From: Peptococcaceae bacterium BRH_c23
Lineage (GTDB): Bacteria; Bacillota_B; Desulfitobacteriia; Desulfitobacteriales; Desulfitobacteriaceae
Direction of reading: 5' to 3'
Assembly (NCBI GenBank): GCA_000961805.1
Contig: LADV01000072.1
Coordinates: 1-64,000 of the forward strand
DNA length: 64,000 bases
Shown here one piece after another: positions 17,292 to 26,243 of this stretch. The stretch's first letter is position 1; each line of letters begins with the position of its first letter. Under the pieces are notes generated by a model. That model was not told where the DNA came from, ran no database searches, and was given only the letters and a program-made list of their open reading frames with translations. The translations under genes were made by a program, and so were the position numbers.

Positions 17292-17687
17292 GTGATTAGA
17301 ACGAAACTAGTAAACGCTTCTTTGGGTTATGTATTGTTTGATGTGTTACTCGCCTTGTTTCTTTTTTCCCTCGGGTTTGCTGTTCTCTTTGGCTTGACGG
17401 AGAGCGCTGTTACCCAGTCCCGTCAAGCCACTACCCTTATGGAGGGAGCGAATCTTGCTCAGAGAATCATGGATCGGTTAGCGAACCATGATTGGAGGGA
17501 TAATCTTGCCCGACAAGCCTGCATACCGGGTGGGATCCTAGAAGGAAACGAAGGGAAATTCCAGTATATTATTCGTGCGGATTGGTACGATATGCCGCAG
17601 CTTCTGAGAGTTAGTGTGGAAGTCTTCTGGAGAGGCAAGGGGAGTGATCCCCAATATAAACTGGAGAGTCTTTATGCTGTTGAATAG
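17292..17687 (+). CDS. Minor prepilin with Asp at position 5 (GspI-like)
   Basis: 131 residues. Short leader MIRTKLVNASL, predicted cleavage G|YVLFDVLL: Tyr at +1 and Asp, not Glu, at +5. Helix LALFLFSLGFAVLFGLTESAV. Position between GspG-like and PilW-like genes suggests a GspI/PilV role. The GTG start at 17292 overlaps AAGGAG, an awkward arrangement; no better start is visible before the hydrophobic segment. Overlaps the next gene by 14 bases. Confidence 0.7.
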   Translation: MIRTKLVNASLGYVLFDVLLALFLFSLGFAVLFGLTESAVTQSRQATTLMEGANLAQRIMDRLANHDWRDNLARQACIPGGILEGNEGKFQYIIRADWYDMPQLLRVSVEVFWRGKGSDPQYKLESLYAVE

Positions 17688-18330
17688 TCGTAATGCTAAT
17701 CGTAATCGTAATCGTAATAGTAGTACTGCTGGACTAACGCTCATGGAAGTTTTATTTGCCCTATTAATCACCGGAATTTTTTTAATCATAGCCCTGCGAT
17801 TTTTAACGGATCAGTGGCGGGGAGCGCGTTCTCTCAAAAATCATTTAGAAGCTCACTATTTCGTGATGACTGCTGGGACAACTGTCTCTGATGTGATTCG
17901 CACGGCTCAAACTGTAGAATGGGTTCCGGATCCTGGGGTATTAAAAGTTTTGCCCTTACCGGATGACGTAAATCTCGCACCGTCTCTTGATATCTATTTC
18001 GTCGGTGATTTAGATCATGACGAGACGCGAGACCTTTATTGGAGACACTTAGGTGCTTCGCAGCCAGTGGCGAGCTATGTAACTGGATGGGAATGTAGGG
18101 AGGTGGAACCGGGACTGTGGGAGATCTTCTTGCAAGCAAGTGTAGAGGAGCAGACGGTTATTTGGCAGAGTATGATCCGACAACGTGCGCATTCTACAAT
18201 ATCTCACGGCTCAAGGCCTACTTCAGGGGTTGCATTTACTACGTTAAATGCAGAACCTCCCCTAGTTGCAGTAAATACAGCAATAACTTCAATAACTTCA
18301 ATAACTCCTATAACTCCTATAACGACTTAA
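17674..18330 (+). CDS. Minor prepilin (PilW/GspJ-like), cluster 2
   Basis: 218 residues from ATG 17674, inside the end of the previous gene. Leader MLLNSRNANRNRNRNSSTA includes an Asn-Arg repeat written by a 6-bp DNA repeat, cleavage G|LTLMEVLF with Glu5, helix ALLITGIFLIIALRFL. The C-terminus ends in a Thr/Ser/Ile/Pro repeat (TSITSITPITPITT) encoded by a 9-bp tandem repeat at about 18284-18325. That repeat also lies inside the next reading frame. PilW-like assignment is by size and position. Confidence 0.72.
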   Translation: MLLNSRNANRNRNRNSSTAGLTLMEVLFALLITGIFLIIALRFLTDQWRGARSLKNHLEAHYFVMTAGTTVSDVIRTAQTVEWVPDPGVLKVLPLPDDVNLAPSLDIYFVGDLDHDETRDLYWRHLGASQPVASYVTGWECREVEPGLWEIFLQASVEEQTVIWQSMIRQRAHSTISHGSRPTSGVAFTTLNAEPPLVAVNTAITSITSITPITPITT

Positions 18331-18710
18331 AGCACAGATCAACCGGGTATGTCAGTCTGCTTATCCTCCTTTTATTTACGACTTTAGCCGGACTAGGGAT
18401 GGAAGTCTATCTGAAGGCTAATGCAGAAAATCGTATGGTAAAACGGGAAACCCAGAGCAGGCAGGCTCTCTACGTTGCTGAGGGAGGAATTGAGTGGGCG
18501 AAAGCTCATCTACTAGTGAATCCAGGACTTAGTGAGGGTAACGTTTCTTTGGCAACCGGACGTGCTATTATTGTTATTGAGTTAAATGGAGGAGGGTATA
18601 AAGTGATTTCTGAGGGACAGTCAGGCTTAGCCATTCGAAAAATTGAACAAACACTGCAGTTGGACGCGGGAAAGTGGGTCATGACGAGTTATCAGGAACT
18701 ACACCGCTAA
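18117..18710 (+). CDS. PilX-like protein with no good start codon
   Basis: The convincing part is residues about 75-197: STGYVSLLILLLFTTLAGLG, then RQALYVAEGGIEWAKAHLL, the PilX_N layout of a basic stretch, hydrophobic helix without Glu5, and a YxAEgGiE motif. The natural start should fall near 18310-18335, but that stretch has no ATG, GTG or TTG in frame. The nearest upstream start is GTG 18117, giving a 214-base overlap with the previous gene and an unlikely Asn/Tyr-rich N-terminus. Possible explanations are a rare start codon, coupled re-initiation at the previous stop (18328-18330), or a base error in the repeat. Coordinates given are the maximal frame. Confidence 0.5.
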   Translation: MGDLLASKCRGADGYLAEYDPTTCAFYNISRLKAYFRGCIYYVKCRTSPSCSKYSNNFNNFNNSYNSYNDLKHRSTGYVSLLILLLFTTLAGLGMEVYLKANAENRMVKRETQSRQALYVAEGGIEWAKAHLLVNPGLSEGNVSLATGRAIIVIELNGGGYKVISEGQSGLAIRKIEQTLQLDAGKWVMTSYQELHR

Positions 18711-18712
18711 CC

Positions 18713-20404
18713 ATGGAAAAGCAGCTTGAATTTAGTCAGTTTTTGCTGGTTAAGGGGTATATTGACGAAAAGGGCTTGGCAGAGGGGTTAGATTTTGCCT
18801 TGGAAAGAAGAGAGCCCATCGGTGATATTCTTGTGCGGATGGGTGTGTTGTCCAAAGCCAAGTTATCAGAAGCCGTACGTAGATATTTGGGCATCCCGGA
18901 AGTTTCTCTGACCAGGGTCATAATTGACCCAGAAATTGCAGGGCAAATTCCCGAAGCAATGGCTCGCCGCTATACCCTTATACCATTTGAGCGACGATCG
19001 GGAGTCTTAAGAGTAGCCATGTTAGAACCCACCCATGAACGAGCTCTACGGGATGTTCGAATGTTTACAGGCTTAGAGGTTGAGCCAGTATTCGCTAAGG
19101 CTGAGGAAATCCAGGCTGCAATCCGCCAGTACTTAACCGTGGAACAGTCCGTCGCCCGAATTACGCATTTTGAAGATCATTTCTTTGAGGATCAGGGCGT
19201 TTGGTCGAAGGAATCTCTTGAATCTGTTGAATTCGATTCCTTAGTAGACGATTCGCCCACGCTCAAATTAGTTTACTCAATTTTGCATGAGGCCGTTTTG
19301 CAAGGCGTAAGCGATATTCATTGGGAACCCCGTAAGAATGATTTCGTCGTGCGTTATCGCATAGATGGTAAACTTCTGAAGAAACACGTGCTCTCTGCAA
19401 AAACTGCCCGAAGTATAGTTTCTTGTTTAAAAGTCATGGCCCAAATGGATGTTGCAGAACGACGAATCCCTCAAGATGGTCGAATGGCGTTCAACGCAGG
19501 GGTGCGACAGGTCGATTTTCGCATGTCTTCAATGCCCATTGTTTATGGAGAAAAGGTTGTTGTGCGTATTTTAGACCAAGAAATGGCACAGCGTTCGCTT
19601 AATGGCTTAGGTATGCGTTCAGAGGTAGAAGCAGGGGTCAAATCCTTATTGACACGTCCGAATGGCTTAATATTGGTAGTAGGACCGACGGGAAGTGGCA
19701 AGACCACAACCCTTTATGCACTGCTGAGGGAATTGAAGGCTGAAGAGCAGAACATTATATCCATTGAAGAACCGGTTGAATATCAACTTTCAGGGGTAAA
19801 CCAAGTACAAGTCAATCTTCCGGCAGGACTCAGTTTCGCTGTTGGGTTGAAACATATCTTACGACAAGACCCGGATGTGATTATGGTTGGGGAAATCCGA
19901 GATGAAGAAACAGCGAGAATTGCCATAACAGCTGCACTTACAGGTCATTTAGTTTTATCAACCCTTCATACTAATACGGCGGCAGAGGCCTTAACTCGGC
20001 TTGTAGATATGGGGATAGAACCTTATCTTTTAGCGGCAGCAGTCAGTGGGGTTTTGTCCCAACGCCTGGTACGCCGGTTATGCGAACATTGTAAGACAAC
20101 GTATAGGTTAACGGAAACCGAAAAACGGGCCCTCCGCTTACCTGCATCGATTAATTTGTTCTATCGCTCAACTGGATGTCCGGAATGTTTTGGCTCCGGG
20201 TTTCGAGGTAGGATTGGGATTCATGAATTTTTGCTTTATAATCAAGAAATTAAAGACCTTGTGTTGACGCGACATAATTCCAGAGACATTGAGCGACAAG
20301 CGTTAGTTTCTGGTATGCTTACAGTATTCGAAGATGGTCTGTTAAAAGTAACCCAAGGATTAACCACCATGGAGGAATTACTCCATGCGGCATCTGGTAT
20401 TTGA
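18713..20404 (+). CDS. pilB: Type IV pilus assembly ATPase PilB/GspE, cluster 2
   Basis: 563 residues from ATG 18713, two bases after the previous stop, so coupled. N-terminal MshEN-type domain (LVKGYIDEKGLAEGLDFALERREPIGDILVRMGVL) then the GspE core: Walker A GPTGSGKTTTLY, RQDPDVIMVGEIRDEETA, HLVLSTLHTNTAAEAL, and the zinc motif CEHC with CPEC. A paralogue of the PilB at 2001-3713. Followed by pilT and a second pilC, so this cluster has both extension and retraction motors. Confidence 0.92.
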   Translation: MEKQLEFSQFLLVKGYIDEKGLAEGLDFALERREPIGDILVRMGVLSKAKLSEAVRRYLGIPEVSLTRVIIDPEIAGQIPEAMARRYTLIPFERRSGVLRVAMLEPTHERALRDVRMFTGLEVEPVFAKAEEIQAAIRQYLTVEQSVARITHFEDHFFEDQGVWSKESLESVEFDSLVDDSPTLKLVYSILHEAVLQGVSDIHWEPRKNDFVVRYRIDGKLLKKHVLSAKTARSIVSCLKVMAQMDVAERRIPQDGRMAFNAGVRQVDFRMSSMPIVYGEKVVVRILDQEMAQRSLNGLGMRSEVEAGVKSLLTRPNGLILVVGPTGSGKTTTLYALLRELKAEEQNIISIEEPVEYQLSGVNQVQVNLPAGLSFAVGLKHILRQDPDVIMVGEIRDEETARIAITAALTGHLVLSTLHTNTAAEALTRLVDMGIEPYLLAAAVSGVLSQRLVRRLCEHCKTTYRLTETEKRALRLPASINLFYRSTGCPECFGSGFRGRIGIHEFLLYNQEIKDLVLTRHNSRDIERQALVSGMLTVFEDGLLKVTQGLTTMEELLHAASGI

Positions 20405-20428
20405 GGGTAAGAGGGGAAGTTAAAACAC

Positions 20429-21475
20429 TTGCTAACACTTAAAGAATTATTAATCATAGCTGGGGAAAGAAAATCCTCGGATATTCACTTAACTGTAGAG
20501 AGTCCGCCCGTCTTGCGTATTGACGGTTCCATGGTTCAACTTCAAGCGGATAAACTGTCCCAATCTGATTTAGAAACCTTCGCCCTTTCCCTGATGAATG
20601 AGACACAAGCCAAACGGTTTGCCGAATCCGGTGAACTCGATTTATCCTACAGTTTGCCGGGAATCGGACGATATCGGGTTAATGTTTTTCGCCAGCGAGG
20701 CTCGATTGGCGTAGTCATTCGCTTGATACCCTTTGTTATTCCTAGTCCTGAGAGTTTGGGTTTGCCAGCTGTAAGTATCGAGTTAGCACGCTTACACAAA
20801 GGGTTGGTGCTAGTGACCGGGCCAACCGGAAGTGGAAAATCGACGACTCTTGCTTCATTAGTGGACTATATTAATCGTACGCGGTCTTGTCACATTGTCA
20901 CGATTGAAGACCCTATTGAATATTTGCACCGACATAATTTAAGTTTGGTCAATCAACGAGAAGTTGGTAATGATACCATGTCATTTACCAATGCCTTACG
21001 CGCGGTCTTGCGGCAAGATCCCGATGTTATTTTAGTCGGAGAGATGCGAGACTTAGAAACCATTGCCACGGCTGTTACAGCGGCTGAAACAGGACACTTA
21101 GTTTTTAGCACGCTTCACACAAATGATGCGACCCAATCAGTGGATCGGATGATCGATGTTTTTCCACCTCATCAACAACAACAAATTCGAGTGCAGCTGG
21201 CAGCCGTTTTACAAGGGATAATGTCTCAACAATTATTCCCTAGGGCAGATAAAAAAGGGCGCGTGGCCGCCATAGAGGTCATGTTGGCAACCCCAGCAGT
21301 TCGCAGTCTTATTCGTGAGGGTAAAACTCATCAACTGCCGACAGTCATTCAAACCAATGTTAAGCTTGGCATGCAGACCATGGATAAAGCTATACTTGAC
21401 TTAGTTCAAAAGGGTCTGATCTCAGCTGAGGTCGCCCAGGGGAAACTGCAGAGTCCTGATAGTCTGAGAAGATGA
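20429..21475 (+). CDS. pilT: Pilus retraction ATPase PilT
   Basis: 348 residues from TTG 20429 behind AGAGGGGA. PilT depolymerises the pilus and drives twitching and DNA uptake. Evidence: short N-terminal domain (ERKSSDIHLTVESPPVLRIDG), Walker A GPTGSGKSTTLA, RQDPDVILVGEMRDLETI, HLVFSTLHTNDA, the PilT-typical AIRxLIREGK-like element (TPAVRSLIREGKTHQLPTVI) and no four-cysteine zinc motif. The only PilT in the window, so both pilus systems may depend on it. The stop overlaps the pilC start (ATGA). Confidence 0.93.
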   Translation: MLTLKELLIIAGERKSSDIHLTVESPPVLRIDGSMVQLQADKLSQSDLETFALSLMNETQAKRFAESGELDLSYSLPGIGRYRVNVFRQRGSIGVVIRLIPFVIPSPESLGLPAVSIELARLHKGLVLVTGPTGSGKSTTLASLVDYINRTRSCHIVTIEDPIEYLHRHNLSLVNQREVGNDTMSFTNALRAVLRQDPDVILVGEMRDLETIATAVTAAETGHLVFSTLHTNDATQSVDRMIDVFPPHQQQQIRVQLAAVLQGIMSQQLFPRADKKGRVAAIEVMLATPAVRSLIREGKTHQLPTVIQTNVKLGMQTMDKAILDLVQKGLISAEVAQGKLQSPDSLRR

Positions 21476-22674
21476 AGCAGCAGCGTTTTGTCTGGAAAGC
21501 GGTTGATTTGAATGGAATTCTTAAGCGCGGAGTTTGGGAAGGGGCTGGAATAACTGAAGTTCAAGCTCGCTTAAGGAAAGAAGGATACTTTCCAGTCTGG
21601 GTTCGAGCTAAAAAGATTTGGAAAATGCCTCTGTTGCCCTTCGGTGGCATCCAATGGAGTCCCTTCGTTCGCCGACTTGGGACGCTGCTGGAGGCTGGGA
21701 TCCCGTTGCTTCAAGCCTTGGAGATCATGACTTTCCACGGGGAAAAGTTATCCTTGGAGCAAGAATTATGGAAAAGGGTTAAAGATCGAGTGGAATCAGG
21801 AAGTGATTTATCAGAGGCCTTAGCCCTTTTAAATCCATGTCCCAACTCATTTGTGCTTTCGATGATTAAAGCTGGGGAATACACAGGGACGTTAGGGAAA
21901 GTTCTAAGTGAAGTGGCTGAAGAATTAGAACAGGAACATGAATTACATAAAAAAATCAAAGCAGCACTTGCCTATCCCCTACTTCTGTCTTCAGGGGTAG
22001 TGGTCGTGCTATACGTTCTCTCTGTCTGGGTGCTCCCTATGTATGAAAAACTCTTTCTGAGTATGGGCAGTACAGAATTACCGATTGTGACTAAAGTCAT
22101 TTTTGCCAGTGGTCGAGCACTTCCAGCCTTTTTATGGGGTATGCTGGGATTGGTCACAATTCTTATGATAATTGTCAGAGTTTCAAGAACTTATGATTGG
22201 AAGTTACGCTTAGAGCATTTACTGGGACGGGTACCCATCATCGGAAGGGTTTATCGTCTCCGCGATTTGGTTCAATTTAGTCGGATGTTGGGTCGTTTAA
22301 TAGCGGTCGGAATCCCTTTACTAGAAGCGTTGCGTTTAACGGCAGGAACGCTACGCAGTCCTGTGATGCTAGAGTTGACAAACCAGCTTGTGCTATCTGT
22401 TCGGCAGGGAAAACCTATGGCTCCCCTACTCCGCTCGAGTCGCATCTTTCCCAAAGAGGGGGCAGAAATGATCGCGATTGCTGAGGAAACCGGACAATTG
22501 GATCGAATGTTAAACTATGTTACCGAACTGTTTCGTCGAGAACTCGAGGATCAGCTTGTGCGATTACTGCGTATGATCGAGCCAACACTTATTCTTGCTT
22601 TAGCAGGGCTAATCGGCCTAGTTGCCAGCGGGGTAATGATTCCTATTTTTGATCTTAGTTCACATCTAGAATGA
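21472..22674 (+). CDS. pilC: Pilus platform protein PilC (GspF family), cluster 2
   Basis: 400 residues. Two GspF repeats: the first around WSPFVRRLGTLLEAGIPLLQALEIM, the second around LVQFSRMLGRLIAVGIPLLEALRL. Membrane segments at YPLLLSSGVVVVLYVLSVW, FLWGMLGLVTILMIIV and LILALAGLIGLVASGVMIPI. Starts on the ATGA overlap with pilT. Closer in layout to T2SS-like GspF than the cluster 1 copy only in its shorter N-terminus. Confidence 0.9.
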   Translation: MKQQRFVWKAVDLNGILKRGVWEGAGITEVQARLRKEGYFPVWVRAKKIWKMPLLPFGGIQWSPFVRRLGTLLEAGIPLLQALEIMTFHGEKLSLEQELWKRVKDRVESGSDLSEALALLNPCPNSFVLSMIKAGEYTGTLGKVLSEVAEELEQEHELHKKIKAALAYPLLLSSGVVVVLYVLSVWVLPMYEKLFLSMGSTELPIVTKVIFASGRALPAFLWGMLGLVTILMIIVRVSRTYDWKLRLEHLLGRVPIIGRVYRLRDLVQFSRMLGRLIAVGIPLLEALRLTAGTLRSPVMLELTNQLVLSVRQGKPMAPLLRSSRIFPKEGAEMIAIAEETGQLDRMLNYVTELFRRELEDQLVRLLRMIEPTLILALAGLIGLVASGVMIPIFDLSSHLE

Positions 22675-22697
22675 ACGGTTTGGACTAAAGCGGAACA

Positions 22698-22739
22698 TCC
22701 ACTAATAGAATTAGGGTATTTTGAAAGTGATCTAGTGGA
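22698..22739 (+). promoter_or_regulatory. Leader hairpin before the GspG-like pilin
   Basis: TCCACTA (22698-22704) pairs with TAGTGGA (22733-22739), a 7-bp stem with a 28-base loop, in the 142-base gap between pilC and the pilin. No T run follows, so it is not an obvious terminator; it may stabilise or regulate the pilin message. Confidence 0.4.
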
Positions 22740-22816
22740 GAACTTATGGCTTCAGGCCAAGAATGGCTAAAAAACAGAGAGGTTAAAGAATATGAGGAAA
22801 GGAAAGGAGAATTGAG

Positions 22817-23305
22817 ATGAATCATCTCAAGGAAAAGAACGGGTTTACGCTCATTGAGGTCATGGCAGTGATTATTATACTAGGTGTCTTGGGTGCTATC
22901 GTAATTCCTAAATTGACATCAAGCACAACAAACGCACGGCGAAAAGCGGACATCGCAACTGCACACGAGGTAAAAGCCGCCCTTGATCGTTATCAGATGG
23001 AAAAGGGAACCTATCCTAAAAATACAGAGTTGACAGCCTCTGAAGGTACGGTGACAAGTTCAAGTCTCATACCTAAATATATTAGTAAATTGGACAAATC
23101 AACGACCCAGCAAATCGTCGCTGAGGGAAACAAAGGATTTGGAGTGGTTAATATTGTGGCAGATGCTACAGATCCCACGAAATTTACTATTCCAGACACG
23201 AAGACCAATACGATCATGATTTATTTATTTGGAGATGGTTTGGGAGCGGAAGTTCGAGTGTATGATGAAGGTCTCAAGGATTTTCTGTGGACGTCCGCAA
23301 ATTAG
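22817..23305 (+). CDS. Type IV pilin/GspG-like, probable major subunit of cluster 2
   Basis: 162 residues from ATG 22817 behind AAAGGAG. Leader MNHLKEKN, cleavage G|FTLIEVM, Glu5, helix AVIIILGVLGAIVIPKLTSS. The mature region KADIATAHEVKAALDRYQMEKGTYPKN is the GspG/pilin pattern. Its own 142-base leader after pilC and strong ribosome-binding site suggest high expression. Followed by pilD. Confidence 0.87.
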   Translation: MNHLKEKNGFTLIEVMAVIIILGVLGAIVIPKLTSSTTNARRKADIATAHEVKAALDRYQMEKGTYPKNTELTASEGTVTSSSLIPKYISKLDKSTTQQIVAEGNKGFGVVNIVADATDPTKFTIPDTKTNTIMIYLFGDGLGAEVRVYDEGLKDFLWTSAN

Positions 23306-23377
23306 CAAAAAAACTCTAAGCAGAAAAATCATGTCTAACATTTGTAGTGCAGGAGAGTACTGAAAGGGGAAAGACCA

Positions 23378-24142
23378 TTGTACCTAATAAGTATAATTAG
23401 CGGATTTTTTGGAATCTTGATCGGGAGTTTTTTGAATGTGGTCATTTGTCGTGTCCCACGTGGGGAGTCCATTGTTTCGCCTGGTTCATATTGCTATACT
23501 TGTGGACACTCCTTACGAGCTTGGGAACTCATTCCTATAGTTAGCTTTCTAATCCAAAAAGGACAGTGTAGTAACTGCGAGGCTCGGATCTCATGGCGTT
23601 ATCCAGCAGTTGAAGCTCTGACAGGGATTCTCTTCTTTCTTACTACTTTATTGAGCTTCGATTCTGGGATGCACCCTGCACGAATACTCTTGAACCTTTC
23701 TTTTGTAGCAACGCTTGTGGCATTATCTTTTATTGACCTTGATACATTCCGTTTGCCAGATGTGCTTACCCTTCCTCTCTTGGGAATAGGACTTATAGGA
23801 GCTTTTCTCATCCCAGGGAATCCTAGTGGATGGGAAAGTGTGCTTAGTGCCTTGGGTGCGGGAGGAGTATTCTGGATTATCGCCCGAGTTTACCCGCAAG
23901 GAATGGGTCTGGGGGATGTAAAGTTGGTTGCGGCAATGGGCGCATTTTTGGGGTTCCCTGCTATCTTCATCTCTATTTTTGTAGGAAGTTTTGTCGGCGC
24001 AGTAGTGGGAATCTTCCTTCTCCGTACGGGCAAAAAAAGCCTTGGTCAACAGATCCCCTTTGGACCCTACTTGGCGTTGGGGGCGATACTTACCTTATTA
24101 TGGGGAATCCAAATCTTTGAATGGTATTGGGCGTGGATATAA
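23378..24142 (+). CDS. pilD: Prepilin peptidase/N-methyltransferase PilD
   Basis: 254 residues from TTG 23378 behind AAAGGGG. Membrane aspartyl protease that cleaves the leaders of the prepilins here and methylates the new N-terminus. The two Cys pairs of the methyltransferase loop (CYTCGH and CSNCEARISWRYPAVEALTG), and the catalytic Asp motifs FIDLDTFRLPD and GMGLGDVKLVAAMG are present. About eight membrane helices. It is the only prepilin peptidase in the window, so it probably serves both clusters. Confidence 0.94.
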   Translation: MYLISIISGFFGILIGSFLNVVICRVPRGESIVSPGSYCYTCGHSLRAWELIPIVSFLIQKGQCSNCEARISWRYPAVEALTGILFFLTTLLSFDSGMHPARILLNLSFVATLVALSFIDLDTFRLPDVLTLPLLGIGLIGAFLIPGNPSGWESVLSALGAGGVFWIIARVYPQGMGLGDVKLVAAMGAFLGFPAIFISIFVGSFVGAVVGIFLLRTGKKSLGQQIPFGPYLALGAILTLLWGIQIFEWYWAWI

Positions 24143-24146
24143 TTCG

Positions 24147-25625
24147 ATGCGAAATGGTACGGTAGTCTTCGAATTGACTGATGGAGAAATCCGGGCGCTT
24201 TGGTTTTCTGTTCCCATTTTTTCCTCAGTTATCAAGCCAAAAAATAGATCAAGATTAGTCAAATTTGACCGCATTCCAATACCGACTGGTATTATCGAAC
24301 AGGGCAATGTAAGGAATGAAGGTCTATTAATTGATCTTTTGTCAAGGTATCGCTCACAACTCCCTAAGAGCAGGCCAAATGCCTATTTAACGATTTCACT
24401 GCAACAAGGCTTTATTCGGGCTTATCCGTTACCGTGGCTCCCAAAACGCGACAGAACTTCGGCTTTGGCTCTGTTAGTCGATGAAGAAATTTCGATTGCT
24501 AGATCGGATTTGCTGTATGATTTCCTAATTATTTCCGAAGAAAAGCCCAAAAGTTTACGCGTTTTACTGGGCGCAACTCGTCAGAGTATACTCGAAGGGT
24601 ATGTATTTATCTTTGAAAAAGCGGGGTTTAAAGTAAAAGGTGTTGATTTCTCGTTCTCTGTCTTAGGGCAAACACTTGGGTTTGATCCTAACGAGGATGT
24701 TCTTTATCTACAAGGGGAAGCTGGCTGTTTTCAAGTAGCTTTATTTCGTGGAGAGGTTCCGGAAAGTGTGCGAATATTGCCTCCTCTGCCTTCGATTGAC
24801 GGTTGTGATTGTTGCGAAAGCGAGCAGATCGAAGAAGGGGTAAAAGAGATCCAACGCTTTCTTTTATATTATAAAACACAACAGGCAGATCTAAACTTGA
24901 AACGCTTAGTTTGGAGTGGTGATTCAGTTACAGAGAAGCTGGCACAGAGGTTACTAGCGTCAAGTCATGTTTCAACAGGTGACCAAGCCACTTTAAAATG
25001 TGTTCCAGATTCCTGGCAGGAGATTCTTAAGGCACATGTGGGTCGGAGCGAGGTAGTGGTAGGGTATGCACAGAGGATCTTGGCGCATGATCCTGTGCTC
25101 AACCTTTGGTACCAACCAGCCCGGGCGGAAAAGATTAGGCGGAGGTACCTTGGGCTGGCATCTTTCCTCGGGTCGCTTTTAGTGATGGGAATAATCTTAT
25201 GCTTTTCACTCCAGCGAATAACGATGTCTTTACAACAAGAGGTACAAGTACTTTCACCTCAAGGCGTTGAGATTGAGGGGCAGGCCAAATATGAGCAAGC
25301 CCTTGAAACAGCTTGGAAGGGGGCACTGATTCGTACCGAAAAGGTTGGAGAAGCATTAGCCGAAGTGCAGGCCTTGTCGGGGAACGGGCTGAGGATAGAA
25401 CAGGTGGTGTATAAGCAAGGCAGCATGTCTTTAAGCGGAATAGCTGAAGATGCCAGCAGTGTTCAAACGCTAATCCATACGCTGCGGACCAAGGGGTGGG
25501 AACAACCCGCTTTGACGAGTTACAAATTGACAACCCTTAACAATGTCGAATTCTCTATGAGTGCTAGACATCGAAGAATTGGCAGGCAACCTGTGAAGGC
25601 GAGTGAAGCTAATCAAGTGAACTAG
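24147..25625 (+). CDS. PilM-PilN fusion protein, cluster 2
   Basis: 492 residues from ATG 24147, 4 bases after pilD. The first 330 residues look like an actin-fold PilM (TISLQQGFIRAYPLPWLPKRDR, LLVDEEISI, KGVDFSFSVLGQTLG, KRLVWSGDSVTEKLAQRLL). A membrane helix then follows (about 340-365, YLGLASFLGSLLVMGIILCF), a short coiled-coil stretch and a C-terminal ferredoxin-like part (NGLRIEQVVYKQGSMSLSGIAED) typical of PilN. In cluster 1 the two are separate genes. The next gene is pilO-like, completing the MNO set. The N-terminal assignment is by pattern and order, since the sequence is divergent. Confidence 0.7.
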   Translation: MRNGTVVFELTDGEIRALWFSVPIFSSVIKPKNRSRLVKFDRIPIPTGIIEQGNVRNEGLLIDLLSRYRSQLPKSRPNAYLTISLQQGFIRAYPLPWLPKRDRTSALALLVDEEISIARSDLLYDFLIISEEKPKSLRVLLGATRQSILEGYVFIFEKAGFKVKGVDFSFSVLGQTLGFDPNEDVLYLQGEAGCFQVALFRGEVPESVRILPPLPSIDGCDCCESEQIEEGVKEIQRFLLYYKTQQADLNLKRLVWSGDSVTEKLAQRLLASSHVSTGDQATLKCVPDSWQEILKAHVGRSEVVVGYAQRILAHDPVLNLWYQPARAEKIRRRYLGLASFLGSLLVMGIILCFSLQRITMSLQQEVQVLSPQGVEIEGQAKYEQALETAWKGALIRTEKVGEALAEVQALSGNGLRIEQVVYKQGSMSLSGIAEDASSVQTLIHTLRTKGWEQPALTSYKLTTLNNVEFSMSARHRRIGRQPVKASEANQVN

Positions 25626-25666
25626 CAAGGAATAGGGTGGACTTATCAAGGAAGGAGTGGATATAT

Positions 25667-26242
25667 TTGGCTTTCTTCTCAAGTGAGATAAGGGACAAAA
25701 CTATCCTGGATTCTTTGAAAATTTCCCTATTACCTCTTTCGCTGCGCGGTATAAAAGGAATTGCAGCGGGTTTAATTGCCTGTATAGTCCTGGCGTTTCT
25801 TCTTCTCTGGCAACCGGCATATATAAAGTATCAATCCTTACAAAAGGAAAAAGACTATTGGTTACTGATGAGCTCTGAGATGAAACACACACAACCGAAC
25901 TTAAAGCTGTCCGTCATTCCAACCCTTGATCAGTTACCCGATATGATCGAGAGGTGTCGTAGTACCTTTGAAAAGGAGGGTATAGACGTGGCTGCCTTCA
26001 ATGTTGAACGGTTTGGGGAGAAACAAGAAACGGGAAAAGTAGCAAGTTTGGATTATGCTCTAGTTCGTTTGAATCTACATGGCCAATGGAATGGAATAGT
26101 ATCGTCTCTCAAAGCGCTTGAGGAAGTGCAGGAGGCCGGCATTCATGTTAAGGAAGTCGTTTTAGCATCCCAAGGTGGAGAGGTGCTTCTCCAGATTTAT
26201 CTACGTCAGCAAAATAAGCCTGACTTCAAAACACCTCAGTGA
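25667..26242 (+). CDS. pilO: PilO-like membrane protein, cluster 2
   Basis: 191 residues from TTG 25667, 8 bases behind GGAAGGAG (25651-25658). One membrane helix near 35-52 (IAAGLIACIVLAFLLLW), a coiled-coil stretch, then a small alpha/beta domain ending VKEVVLASQGGEVLLQIYL. The layout and the place after PilMN support PilO. GTG 25637 in the same frame lies upstream of the ribosome-binding site and is rejected. Confidence 0.7.
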   Translation: MAFFSSEIRDKTILDSLKISLLPLSLRGIKGIAAGLIACIVLAFLLLWQPAYIKYQSLQKEKDYWLLMSSEMKHTQPNLKLSVIPTLDQLPDMIERCRSTFEKEGIDVAAFNVERFGEKQETGKVASLDYALVRLNLHGQWNGIVSSLKALEEVQEAGIHVKEVVLASQGGEVLLQIYLRQQNKPDFKTPQ

Positions 26243-26243
26243 T

